NCBI RefSeq assembly: GCF_000317085.1 | Contig: NC_019702.1 | Coordinates: 3,068,394-3,132,393, forward strand | Length of the DNA: 64,000 nucleotides | Reading direction: 5' to 3' | From: Synechococcus sp. PCC 7502 | GTDB taxonomy: Bacteria > Cyanobacteriota > Cyanobacteriia > Pseudanabaenales > Pseudanabaenaceae | Part shown: piece by piece, positions 26,747-35,912 of the stretch | Layout: each line of letters begins with the position of its first letter | How positions within the stretch are numbered: the first letter of the stretch is position 1 | Translations under genes and position numbers: made by a program | The notes under the pieces: generated by a model | Told to the model about the DNA's origin: nothing | The model's input: only the letters and a program-made list of their open reading frames with translations | Databases searched by the model: none

Positions 26747-27037
26747 ATGGAATACAAGATTCTTACCCTAGACGAGAGCATTCCCCTCTGGAAGCGGATA
26801 CAGATGATCTTCCCTGACGAGCCTGACTGGGAATCCTTGGAAGAGGAGGTATTGGTCAAGCTTGTTGAGGATTTCGATAACGAGCAATCCTGCGCTACGA
26901 CGGCGATCATCTACATGAGTACAAAGAATCCGTCTCAGTGCCAGCGACTTGCCAAGTGGCTCTTGGAACACGAAGACTCGGATCAATGGCTCAAGAGTGC
27001 GGCGAAGAGAGCTATCGAATACTGCGAGGAACAATAA
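26747..27037 (+). CDS. Small acidic protein of unknown function
   Basis: A 96-residue, mostly helical acidic protein beginning MEYKILTLDES. It has WESLEEEVLVKLVEDF in the middle and WLKSAAKRAIEY near the end. No signal peptide or membrane segment is seen. I do not recognise a family. It sits alone, 69 bp after the MBL-fold gene, among short genes without obvious neighbours. Confidence 0.5.
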   Translation: MEYKILTLDESIPLWKRIQMIFPDEPDWESLEEEVLVKLVEDFDNEQSCATTAIIYMSTKNPSQCQRLAKWLLEHEDSDQWLKSAAKRAIEYCEEQ

Positions 27038-27066
27038 ACTAAGGCACTGATTTTGAAACTGTTGAA

Positions 27067-27137
27067 GCGATTCCCTTCGGTATGCGTTCCGCCGCATAAG
27101 GTAATACTAACCAGAAATAAACCTGAGAATGTTTAAT
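27067..27137. repeat. Dispersed repeat copy 1
   Basis: Starts GCGATTCCCTTCGG, includes TGCGTTCCGCCGC, and ends AACCTGAGAATGTTTAAT. Matching units are at 27819-27871 and, in the 5' part only, 46879-46910. The family is intergenic. Confidence 0.55.
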
Positions 27138-27151
27138 ATTATTTAGAAAGT

Positions 27152-27174
27152 TTCAGTATAATACCTAGTTATGC
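27152..27174. repeat. TTCAGTATAATACCTAGTTATGC motif (22-bp repeat)
   Basis: Matches 33531-33553 at 20 of 23 positions. The second copy sits at the left boundary of the reverse-transcriptase cassette, so this copy may mark another recombination boundary. The GTTATGC end resembles a simple integrase site. Confidence 0.4.
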
Positions 27175-27401
27175 TCAATCGCGAAGCCCGTTGAAGTGAC
27201 TGACTTCTAGCCAAGATTAAGCAAGCAAAAATCTTCGACTTCGATGTTTAGTTCCGAGAAATTATTGGCGATCGCAAAGATAAAAAATTAATATGCGATC
27301 ATGCTATAAAACATCATTGGAGCGGTCTAGCTTCTAATACTTTGTTAGTAGTAAAAGTTCTTAGCTGCTCAATTTTGCCGTTATCACTCACAGGAATAGA
27401 G

Positions 27402-27719
27402 ATGAATTCGCCAAATAAAGAAATGCCACTTGCAGCTAAAATCATTGCCTTATCAATTTCAATTATATTTATTGGTCTTGGTGGACTTCACATAGCTCAA
27501 GAATATGTTCCAGCTTCATGGAACCGATATGGGTATATTGCCCCTATTGATGGCAATGATGCAAAAATATTCGGTGTTCTAGAAATTTTAATTGGTTTAT
27601 TACCACTAATGTTCTTTGCAAAAAATGCACGACAAGCTGGTATATTCGGAACAATTGTCGGCTCTATATTGGTGTCGTCTATTTTTCTTATATGGGCTTT
27701 TCATAAGATTGGAAGATAA
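27402..27719 (+). CDS. Small multi-span membrane protein
   Basis: About 105 residues with three or four predicted membrane segments (ALSISIIFIGLGGLHIA, IFGVLEILIGLLPLMFF, GTIVGSILVSSIFLIWA). It begins at ATG 27402, preceded by an AGGA site; an upstream in-frame start would add 20 unlikely residues. I do not recognise a family. It is a stand-alone gene in an accessory region. Confidence 0.6.
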   Translation: MNSPNKEMPLAAKIIALSISIIFIGLGGLHIAQEYVPASWNRYGYIAPIDGNDAKIFGVLEILIGLLPLMFFAKNARQAGIFGTIVGSILVSSIFLIWAFHKIGR

Positions 27720-27818
27720 GCAGGCATTAAAATCAGTCCTAACAAATTACTCAAGATTCGCACCTGAGAATAGTGAATGATTAAAGGTTAATGGTAAATA
27801 TCGATTTTGAGTGTTAAA

Positions 27819-27871
27819 GCGATTACCTGCAGTCTGCGTTCCGCCACAAAATAAATCTGAGAATGTTTAAT
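27819..27871. repeat. Dispersed repeat copy 2
   Basis: Reads GCGATTACC, TGCGTTCCGCC and ends AAATCTGAGAATGTTTAAT. It shares the right half most closely with 27067-27137. Confidence 0.55.
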
Positions 27872-27913
27872 TAAATTTTGCCAAGTCATTAGTGTACAAG
27901 TAGGGAAAGCGAA

Positions 27914-28078
27914 ATGTCTATAATTCTGAGTGAAAGAGACTATATCGATCTAAAAAACTTGGTTGAAGAAACTCTGGATAATGTTCAGTCTATGTGTGGC
28001 TTTGACGAGTCGATTAGTAATCTTGAGCAGATACAGGAAATTTTAGAAAGGGTTAATAATTTTTATCAAAATCCTTGA
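27914..28078 (+). CDS. Small acidic protein, 54 residues, unknown
   Basis: It starts MSIILSERDYIDLKNLVEE, with a GGGAAAG ribosome-binding stretch 3-9 bp upstream, and is nearly all helical with a high acidic content (NLEQIQEILERV). It is followed 53 bp later by a small membrane protein gene on the same strand, so they may be expressed together. Not recognised. Confidence 0.5.
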   Translation: MSIILSERDYIDLKNLVEETLDNVQSMCGFDESISNLEQIQEILERVNNFYQNP

Positions 28079-28130
28079 GATACTCTAGTTGGTACCAAGT
28101 TTAAATCCATTGCTTTGGAAAGTTATAAAT

Positions 28131-28307
28131 GTGAATAAATTACTGATTAGCATCGGGATGTTGGTAGGTTCTACTCTTGGAAGCTATATACCAGCACTCT
28201 GGGGTGGGAGCTTGTTGTCACTTTCATCGATTTTCTTCGGAGTTATCGGTGGATTTATTGGAATTTGGTTAGGTTATCATCTATCAAAGTATTTAGGATT
28301 TAGTTAA
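28131..28307 (+). CDS. Small glycine-rich membrane protein
   Basis: About 58 residues from the GTG at 28131, with GGAAAG upstream. Two hydrophobic segments (LLISIGMLVGSTLGSYI and SIFFGVIGGFIGIWLGY) contain small-residue zippers of the Gly-xxx-Gly kind. The product may be a helical hairpin in the membrane. Family unknown. Confidence 0.5.
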   Translation: MNKLLISIGMLVGSTLGSYIPALWGGSLLSLSSIFFGVIGGFIGIWLGYHLSKYLGFS

Positions 28308-28676
28308 AATTTCGTAATTGCTCAACTGGGTGTGGTATGCTGAAATCTTTACCCAGAAAGGTGTCCAGAAAATCAAAAACTGCTATTTAAAATGAAGTAA
28401 ACGAAAGAATGAGGCTTTCAGTCATTTTAATAGTTAAAAACTCTGCTTGTAAAGATTTATCAGGCTTTTATACAATCTAGTCAACTTGTACTCTGGTCAA
28501 CCATGAACTTAAACAGAGACATATCAATCTAACTTGTAATTGCAGCGTAAATATCAATTGTCTATGGCTAAACTGTTTTATACATAGAGATGTTGTAGGT
28601 GGATTTCGTCGGTAAGCCAGAACATATATGACAAGCTATTTGCTTTTAAAGTAAAACATCTTGAGATCGATTAAAT
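28308..28676. other. Intergenic region, nothing recognised
   Basis: About 370 bp upstream of the aldo-keto reductase gene. It presumably contains the promoter of that gene. I see no coding frame or clear repeat. Confidence 0.35.
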
Positions 28677-28696
28677 TTTTTACAGGAGAACCGAGC

Positions 28697-29662
28697 ATGA
28701 AATATCGAAGACTGGGACGTTCTGGCTTACAAGTAAGTGAGTTATCCTTGGGGTCTTGGGTGACCTATGGAAATCAAGTGGATGAAAATGCGGCGATGGA
28801 AACGCTTTCTGCTGCCAGAGATGTCGGAGTAAATTTCTTTGACAATGCAGAAGTTTATGCTGGCGGTAAATCAGAAATACTTATGGGCAATGCCATCAAG
28901 CGACTTTGTTGGGATCGGGAATCCTACGTTATTTCTACCAAGTTCTACTGGGGAATTGCGGAAGGTCCGAACCGAAAGAACACTCTTAATCGTAAATATT
29001 TGCACCATGCGATCGATGGTTCTCTACAACGCTTACAACTGGACTATATTGACTTGGTCTTTTGCCATCGTCCCGATCCAAATACGCCAATTGAAGAGAC
29101 AGTCTGGGCAATGCACGACATGATCCATCAACGTAAAGCCCTATACTGGGGTACTTCGGAATGGTCAGCTGCGGAGATTGTAGAGGCTTAGCAGGTTGCC
29201 GATCGCCATCATCTTCATAAGCCAGTGATGGAGCAAGCCCAGTACAACTTGTTTCACCGTCATCGGGTAGAGAATGAGTACGCAAGACTATACGAGGATC
29301 TGGGCTTAGGGCTGACTACATGGAGTCCGCTTGCTTCTGGTGTGCTTACAGGCAAATATAGCAATGGGATACCTGCTGGGAGCCGTTCTACCTTGCCCGG
29401 CTATGCTTGGTTGCAGGAATCAGTCAGCAACCCCGACTGGATTGCAGCTACTGAGCGGTTACGACCAATTAGCGAAGAACTCGGCTGCACCTTATCACAA
29501 TTAGCGATCGCTTGGTGTGCCATTAATCCTAGGGTCAGTACAGTGATCACTGGTGCCAGTCGAACGGCTCAAGTAGTTGAGAATATGGGAGCGATCGACC
29601 TAATCCCTCGGCTTAACGCAGAACTACTGCAAAGAATTGAGAAGGCTGTGGGTAAAGTCTAA
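28697..29662 (+). pseudogene. Aldo-keto reductase with in-frame TAG
   Basis: The frame is continuous except for one in-frame TAG at 29189-29191 (after SAAEIVEA). The N-terminal part has [11 protein letters not shown] (Tyr), STKFYW (Lys) and FCHRPD (His) of the AKR catalytic tetrad. The part after the stop has the C-terminal cofactor region (TGASRTAQV). Intact, it would be ~321 residues of the YghZ/KCNAB-like branch, an NADPH-dependent carbonyl reductase. The stop probably replaces Trp (TGG), but readthrough or a sequence error cannot be excluded. Confidence 0.85.
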
Positions 29663-29676
29663 CTTCGACTTTACCC
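29650..29676 (+). terminator. Hairpin at the end of the aldo-keto reductase gene
   Basis: GGGTAAAGTC and GACTTTACCC form a perfect 10-bp stem with a 7-nt loop, covering the stop codon region. There is no T-run after it, so it may stabilise the transcript end rather than act as a strong intrinsic terminator. Confidence 0.6.
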
Positions 29677-29861
29677 ATGAAACTAAGCTACAGATAATCT
29701 GACACAAGATTTTGCAGTCTATTTATCTTTGAAAGATGTGTAGCCAAATCTTAAAGAATTGGTATTAGTCACAAATAAATTAGGCAATGAAATTACCAAT
29801 TAAGAGAAATAAAAAATGGGTAGTAACCTAGGAGTAGTGAGATGCAGAATGATTGGATTTC

Positions 29862-31565
29862 TCAGGTACACTCTGAATAAAAAGCCGCTAACGCATCTTC
29901 TAAATGGTAAAAAAAGCGATCGGCACCAATTAAATTCGTTAGTCCATCTTGATCGAACTGTCTTTTTGTCTCTGGAGATAGACCAGAAATGACTAAAGTT
30001 ACGTTCTGTATGGATAATTCCTTAACCACATCTCGTAATGTTTGAGAAGCAGAGTAGTCGATTTCAGTAATTGCTCTGGCTTCCAAAATGAACCACCGCA
30101 CTGGTGGATCGGCACTTTTTACTAAGTTTTGCACCTCTTCGGAAAAGAAAGTAGCGTTTGCATAAAAGAGGTCTCTACTAAATCGATAAATAATTAGACC
30201 TGGTGCCGAGATACTACCCATTTGTACGGGAATCGGCTGCCAAAATTGATTTTCATTGGGAATAATGATGGCAGTATGGGGTCGGTAACTATGGCGTACA
30301 TGCAGGATTAGTGACAATATAATTGCTTGGACAATCCCCTCCTTAACGCCAATCAAAACGACCGTAGCCGCAGTGATGATCGCCAAATAGAACTCTTCCC
30401 GATGGGTATTAAAGATCGCCTGCATTCCTTTAATGTCGATTAACCTCAGCCCGATTGAGAATACAATTGCTGCTAAAACTGCATTGGGTAGGTAGCTAAT
30501 CGGCTGAGTGAGGAAGAGGATAACGATTAGTACGACGGCTACTGTAGACAGTTGAGCAACTTGGCTGCGCCCTCCCGCCGTGTCCACAATTTCCGTTTTA
30601 GTCGGGCTGCCATTGACCACAAATGTGCCAGTTAATCCCGCCGCGAGATTAGCCGCCGCCAAACCTTCCAAATCGACATTTTCGTTAAAGCTCTCGCTGT
30701 AGCGAAAGGCGTAAGCGCGGGAGGTGGCGGCACTTTGGGCGACAATGACAATAATGCAGGACAAGGCAATGCCCAATATTTGGGGAAGTTCGCTCAGATT
30801 GATTGCGGGTAACCCAAAGGAGGGTAACCCACTGGGCACAGCCCCGATAACTGTTACGCCAAGGCTGGCAAAGTTAAATATCCAACTGGCAAGAATCGCG
30901 CCAACTACAGCCAGCAATGCTCCTGGGAATTTTGGCAAGAATCTCTCGAATAGATGAATGGTAATCAGAACGCTGACAGAAATGCCGATCGCTAAGGGGT
31001 TAGCCTGGGGTAGCCCTGCGATCGCTGTCATAATTTGTTGCACGGGCTGATGCCCACCATCCTTGATATCGAGTAATCCTGGTAATTGTCTGATCGCTAC
31101 CTGAATTCCTACCCCAGTCAAGAAGCCGATTAAGACTGTCCGCGACAAAAAATCGGCGAGGAATCCGAGCCGAAACAGGCGGGCAAATAGCAATAATCCA
31201 GCAACAAGGATGGCAACTGATTCCGCTAAGGCTAAATATTGGGCACTGCCTAACGGTGCTAAACCTGATAGCCCAGCCGCCAAAATTGCCGCTGTAGCAG
31301 AGTCGGCAGCAACGACCAGATGGCGGGAAGAACCCAAAAATGCAAATGCCACGACGGGCAGAATGAGAGTATACAGACCTGTCGCGATCGGCGTTCCCGC
31401 AATCTTGGTGTATCCCATCACTTCAGGAATACCCAGAGCCGCCAGTACAATACCCGCGATGATATCACTCCCGATCGCATCTCGTTGCAAAGGTAAAATC
31501 CCTTGAAACAGTCGTGAATGGGACTTTATTGCTGGCTGAGCTTTATTCGCGATCGCTTTTTTCAT
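29862..31565 (-). CDS. SulP-family inorganic anion transporter with STAS domain
   Basis: About 567 residues, starting MKKAIANK. An in-frame upstream start at 31637 would overlap the DUF2252 gene. About 10-12 hydrophobic segments run to ~residue 410, with the SulP signature DIIAGIVLAALGIPEVMGY near the start and SRHLVVAADSATAA after it. A C-terminal STAS domain follows (EARAITEIDYSASQTLRDV). SulP proteins carry sulfate, bicarbonate or other anions; the substrate here is not known. It follows the DUF2252 gene in the same direction with 28 bp between. Confidence 0.9.
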   Translation of the reverse strand: MKKAIANKAQPAIKSHSRLFQGILPLQRDAIGSDIIAGIVLAALGIPEVMGYTKIAGTPIATGLYTLILPVVAFAFLGSSRHLVVAADSATAAILAAGLSGLAPLGSAQYLALAESVAILVAGLLLFARLFRLGFLADFLSRTVLIGFLTGVGIQVAIRQLPGLLDIKDGGHQPVQQIMTAIAGLPQANPLAIGISVSVLITIHLFERFLPKFPGALLAVVGAILASWIFNFASLGVTVIGAVPSGLPSFGLPAINLSELPQILGIALSCIIVIVAQSAATSRAYAFRYSESFNENVDLEGLAAANLAAGLTGTFVVNGSPTKTEIVDTAGGRSQVAQLSTVAVVLIVILFLTQPISYLPNAVLAAIVFSIGLRLIDIKGMQAIFNTHREEFYLAIITAATVVLIGVKEGIVQAIILSLILHVRHSYRPHTAIIIPNENQFWQPIPVQMGSISAPGLIIYRFSRDLFYANATFFSEEVQNLVKSADPPVRWFILEARAITEIDYSASQTLRDVVKELSIQNVTLVISGLSPETKRQFDQDGLTNLIGADRFFYHLEDALAAFYSECT

Positions 31566-31593
31566 GTATTTCTTTTCAGGTTTTCTATCCAAT

Positions 31594-32955
31594 TTAGCCC
31601 TTGATCGTCTTAATCTTTCCTGCCGCAACTGCCGCAACTAACTGTTGATAATCTCTATCGTTTTGGTCGGCATAGGCAACCGCAAAATTAGCAATAGCGA
31701 GATCAAATGTGTCGCTTTGCCCCAGATAACCACTAATCACAAAGCGATCACCTGACCGAGCGTGACTTCGTGCCAAAGCCCAGCCACATAACTGAGAGTA
31801 GCCCCTCAAATCCGTATCATTCATGCTTTCAATCTCGACAGAAATTTTCATATCTCTAAGTTGCCGCAGATAAAAATCGTGTCCAAGATCGCCCCTTGCC
31901 CATCCGAGGAAAATATCGGTTGAGGCTTGCATCAGCCGTTGACCTGCAACCACCCTTTGACCGTGGTTATCGTAACTACTTTTGCCTGCATAAGGTTCCA
32001 GTACAGAACTGCGTGCTTCTTTAATCTGTAGAAATAAAGGGTAATTATCCCCCGTCACCAGTAGAGCAATTCCACAGCGAGTACCAACACTCCCAACTCC
32101 TACTACCTTCATCGCTACATCAACAATCCTATAACGGTCTAGTAAAATGCGGATATCTTCTCGTAAAGTTTGTCGATATTTATAAAACACGGATAACATC
32201 TCTGCTACTAGTGGGTCTTCAGGTATTGGTTGGGATACTAAGGGTGGATTACTGATGAAACGCCTCTGTCCATCCACTATTTCGGTTAATTTGTGCAGTT
32301 CCATTACAGGTGTTAACGCTCTTGCTTTTTCTACTTCACTTTTCAGTTTTTTGAGTTGTTTAGCACGATCGGTATATGCAAGTAGCGATTCAACTCCAAT
32401 TTGATCGTACCAAACCTCCATTGGGGTCATTTGGGTATATTCGTTCATATGTTCGCGGTAGGATTGAACCGCAGCGATCGCCGCCGTGCGCCCGATTTTG
32501 TCGGAGAATTTGAGCGATCGCCCTGCTACCACAATGCTAGTAGCTAACCGCTTTACATCCCATTCCCAAGGAGCTAACAGGCTCTCGTCAAAGTCATTGA
32601 CATCGAAGACAAGATTTCGTTCTGGTGTGCCATACCCACCAAAGTTAGACAAATGGCAATCCCCACCAGCTTGAACTTTTATACCAGTTTTAGGCGTTTT
32701 GCTCAGATCGAATGCCATAATGCAGGCTGCTCCTCGCAGAAAGGCAAAGGGAGATGCCAACATTCGCCCGTATCTCAGAGGTATCAACTCTGGCAATCTG
32801 CCTTGGTTAGATGTTTCCAACATTGCCGTAGGTTCGGCTCGATCTGGTGAGGGTTTCCACTCCTCATGACTCGCTCTTGGTACTTGTTCCCGCAGTGCTT
32901 TTCCTTTTGCGATACCTTCAGCCCGTGACAGGAGTTGTGGAGTAAAACCATTCAT
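31594..32955 (-). CDS. DUF2252 family protein
   Basis: A 453-residue protein typical of DUF2252. Motifs seen are GDCHLSNFGGYG and FDVNDFDESLLAPWEWDVKRLATS in the N-terminal half and YAGKSSYDNHGQRVVAGQRLMQ in the C-terminal half; these recall a kinase-like fold. Biochemical function is unknown for the family. Next to a SulP transporter gene, it may be co-transcribed with it. Confidence 0.88.
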   Translation of the reverse strand: MNGFTPQLLSRAEGIAKGKALREQVPRASHEEWKPSPDRAEPTAMLETSNQGRLPELIPLRYGRMLASPFAFLRGAACIMAFDLSKTPKTGIKVQAGGDCHLSNFGGYGTPERNLVFDVNDFDESLLAPWEWDVKRLATSIVVAGRSLKFSDKIGRTAAIAAVQSYREHMNEYTQMTPMEVWYDQIGVESLLAYTDRAKQLKKLKSEVEKARALTPVMELHKLTEIVDGQRRFISNPPLVSQPIPEDPLVAEMLSVFYKYRQTLREDIRILLDRYRIVDVAMKVVGVGSVGTRCGIALLVTGDNYPLFLQIKEARSSVLEPYAGKSSYDNHGQRVVAGQRLMQASTDIFLGWARGDLGHDFYLRQLRDMKISVEIESMNDTDLRGYSQLCGWALARSHARSGDRFVISGYLGQSDTFDLAIANFAVAYADQNDRDYQQLVAAVAAGKIKTIKG

Positions 32956-33019
32956 ACATTAACCGTCCTATTAATCGCCAAGGGTTGAGTTGCTACTACA
33001 AATATCGATCTTCAAATGA

Positions 33020-33427
33020 TTACGGTCTGGTTTCACTATTTTCTAACCTCTTAAAGTCAACATCAATAACCTCAAACCATACTTTGCAGTTGCGGACGGA
33101 TACGACCTCGCCATCAATAACCTGACGACCAAGAAAGCGTTGAAAAGTTAATACATCGCCACCTACATTAATTTCTATAAGATTTTTAGATGGTTTTCCC
33201 ACCACTGTACCGATCGCACTCGATCCGTCAACTCGACATACTTTTACTTGTGTTGATTTTCTGATATGCAAATTTTTTGAAGCATTTAGTCTATATGGAA
33301 GAGTTATTTTAGGTTGCGGGTAATAAACAAAGCCATCAAACAGGGTAATTGAAACTATAGAACTATCTCTGACCAAAATTTGTTTTATTAATGATCGATA
33401 AATTTTCTGTAATGTCTGCGTATCCAT
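33020..33427 (-). CDS. Unknown protein with OB/SH3-like strand pattern
   Basis: A 135-residue protein with many beta-strand stretches (SIVSITLFDGFVYY, KVCRVDGSSAIGTVVG, GGDVLTFQRFLG). It has no signal or membrane segment. I do not recognise a family. It faces the DUF2252 gene direction and lies 65 bp from its start. Confidence 0.5.
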   Translation of the reverse strand: MDTQTLQKIYRSLIKQILVRDSSIVSITLFDGFVYYPQPKITLPYRLNASKNLHIRKSTQVKVCRVDGSSAIGTVVGKPSKNLIEINVGGDVLTFQRFLGRQVIDGEVVSVRNCKVWFEVIDVDFKRLENSETRP

Positions 33428-33530
33428 ATATGGGTGGCAGACAGAAATATTCTGGATATTTCACTAATTTGTTGCGTTAGCCAGAAAGCTTCAGTATATT
33501 TACACTGAACAAGGTAGTTATGCGGAGACT

Positions 33531-33553
33531 TTCAGCATAACACCTAGTTATAC
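33531..33553. repeat. Cassette-boundary-like 23-bp repeat
   Basis: Contains GCATAAC, a 5-bp ACCTA spacer and GTTATAC (33547-33553). GTTATAC is the exact inverse complement of GTATAAC at 35394, the outer arm of the attC-like site after the reverse-transcriptase gene. Upstream, GTTATGC (33517-33523) pairs with GCATAAC (33535-33541). Confidence 0.55.
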
Positions 33554-33624
33554 AGCCTTGGTTCCATACGAAGTAATTTTAGAATTACTCAGTTGTTGCT
33601 TGTGACCGTATGTAGGGATTGTAT

Positions 33625-35360
33625 ATGGCTCTAAAAATTAACACACCAAGATCTCGAGAACGAAGCATAACATTAGAAACCTGCTTTGAGATATCTCTAA
33701 TGAATAATGTTTGGCAAAAAATTGTTAAAGATGGAATGAGAAACCAATATCTACTTTGCCTCCATGATTATTATGATTTTCATAGAAATTATAAGGCTCT
33801 TAATCTAGTAATCAGAGAACAAATAATTCACCATCAATATAAACCTAAGCCCCCCAGCATAATTAGACTTGAAAAAAAGTATGGTGTATGTAGGCATATC
33901 CAAATTCCAGACCCAAGTGACGCAGTAGTTTTACAAACAATCGTCGAAAGTTTGAAAATTCATGTCATGGCAAATGCACCGGCGCCTACTAGAGCCTTTT
34001 ATAGTAGAAGCCATAGTAAGCCGAGGTCAGAAGCAGACATAGATGATACCTTTCCTTATGCATGGTGGGAATTATGGGGACAATTTCAAAAAAGGATTTA
34101 TGAATTTTCTAATATTTTTGATTATGTAGTTGTTACAGACATTGCCAATTACTTTGATACGGTTTCATTTGAACGTCATGGAAGCCCGATTACTTACCTT
34201 TGTCGGGCTTAGGCTTACCTCAAATTAACTTTGATGCACCTCGTCTTCTTGCCCATGCTTTTCTCTTTGAAATTGATACTTATTTGAACCATGAAACAAA
34301 AGGCAACTTTGTAAGATGGATGGATGATATTGATTTTGCAGTTCAAGACATTGGATCTGCAAAAAAAATCTTAAGGGGTTTAGATGAACTTCTCCTAACT
34401 AGGGGACTTAGGTTGAATTTGGGTAAAACAAAAATTTTATCCTCTGAGGAGGCAAAAAATTATTTTCTGCCAAATGAGAATAGATATTTAACTATTATGA
34501 CAAAAAGGGTTGATAGGCTCATTGATAGTGGTTTAGATATATCGGATGAAAAACAGAAAATACGAAGACGATTTAAGAAGTTTTTAAATCTTCCCCATAT
34601 AGGAAGATGGGAAAAAGTTTACAAAAGATACTTTACTCTTTCCACAAAAACCAAAGATACATTCTTGGAGTTTTATGTTCCCGAATTATTAGACAATAAC
34701 CCAGACCTTAGAGAAAATATTTTTCGATATTATGGAGGGCTAGGAATAAATAAAAAAAGATTTGAACATATACGTAATTTCATGAAAGAGCAAAACTGCC
34801 TCGATGATGTTGCTATATTTTCAGCAGCTAAGTTGCTCACCGATTGGACAGTTAGTTTTAAATCAAAGATCAAACGAGAAATGGTTGATTTAGCCGTTTC
34901 TATCGCAGGAATTTCTCCAGCACATTTAATATCAAGTATCTGGCTTTTATCTAAATATGGTACTTCTTCAGAATTGGTTTCAATTCTAGATACAACAAGT
35001 TATTTATGGAAGTATTCAAGTTTTTTGTCCAGACAAGTAGCTGCAACAATTCCTAAGATTCGAGACTTAAGAGGTGATATATTTGAGAAAATCTTTGCAG
35101 AAACCGGGCAATTAGATGCACTAAGAATTTTGTACAATCTAGATCAACTAAGATCAAAGCCTCTTTCAAAAGCAGAAATTTTGTACATAATGCATGGCTC
35201 TAAAAATGACTACTATCCTTTAAGCAAATTTATAATTACCCTTGATTTGTTAAGTTCTCCTCACATTGATCCCTCAATACGAAATAAGTTAAGAACAGAT
35301 CTCATTGTTAGAATCAAAGACCCAATTTATATTCAACAGATAAACCGAATACGCATCTAA
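33625..35360 (+). pseudogene. Reverse transcriptase of the defence (UG/Abi) type, broken in the core
   Basis: The N-terminal frame (33625-34212) reaches RT motif A as TDIANYFDTVS. A deletion with frameshift at ~34180 removes the segment before KPDYLPLSG, GLPQINFDA (motif B-like) and WMDDIDFAV (catalytic motif C). The second frame runs to 35360 with a ~260-residue helical C-terminal region without a maturase domain. That helical tail, the missing X/zinc domains and the cassette setting point to the unknown-group/abortive-infection RTs rather than a group II intron. The deletion makes it inactive as is. Confidence 0.7.
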
Positions 35361-35393
35361 TATAAATTAAAGTAAGTCTTGCTAAAACTGACT

Positions 35394-35480
35394 GTATAAC
35401 AATTCGGGTGCAGCGGATTGATCAAAGCTACTTGGGTTGAATGCAAAGATTTTAGCAACCGCTGACCCGAGCCGTTAGTC
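35394..35480 (+). other. attC-like integron recombination site
   Basis: Outer arm GTATAAC (35394-35400), then AATTCGGGTGCAGCGG, a ~42-nt variable loop, then CCGCTGACCCGAG and outer arm GTTAGTC (35474-35480), 87 bp in all. The inner arms are complementary with one unpaired G (GGGTGCAGCGG against GGGT-CAGCGG), the extrahelical base pattern typical of attC. The GTATAAC arm is the inverse complement of GTTATAC at 33547, as expected for the two ends of one cassette enclosing the reverse-transcriptase gene. Confidence 0.7.
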
Positions 35481-35507
35481 CGCATAGTAACTACGTCTCG
35501 AAACAAA

Positions 35508-35676
35508 ATGGAGTACGCCATTGGAGTCGCTGCTGCGATCGCAGTTTGACAGCGTGATTGGTTTTGACAAGGAGCGCAGCTTCTACCCAGTCGTGTTGAT
35601 AGTCATTGCTACCTTATACCTCCTATTTGCGGCGATCGCTGCGTTTGGGTTCCGGAAGAATGTACCAAAAAAGTAA
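35508..35676 (+). pseudogene. Small membrane-protein gene, frameshifted
   Basis: Starts MEYAIGVAAAIAV then shifts frame near 35549 and continues FDSVIGFDKERSFYPVVLIV, with two hydrophobic stretches. Together they resemble a short two-span cyanobacterial/proteobacterial membrane protein family of ~60 residues. It lies directly after the attC-like site, so it may be the first gene of the next cassette. Confidence 0.45.
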
Positions 35677-35912
35677 TTCTGAAAATCTGAGGCATTGTTA
35701 ATTTAGTGGTACTTTATTTTTTTGCCTGTCCCTTAGTGAAATGACAGGTAAATTCCCGCAAGCTAACAACCGCAATGCACTAGGATTTTGAAATATGCGT
35801 TTTTGTGAAGGGGTACTAGGCTACAACTTTAAGCTTATCAATTTGCAGCCAATAGCACTCAGCACAATTCATTCGATGGAATAATAGGTGAATGAGATCC
35901 CCCATCGACACC
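35677..35912. other. Intergenic region between attC-like site neighbourhood and TetR gene
   Basis: No gene recognised in this ~235 bp. It ends at the 3' end of the convergent TetR-type gene. Confidence 0.3.

Noticed and set aside
33625-35360. Group II intron reverse transcriptase or retron
   Set aside because: No maturase/HNH domain, no intron domain V-like hairpin and no msr-msd-like structure next to it; the C-terminus is a long helical region.
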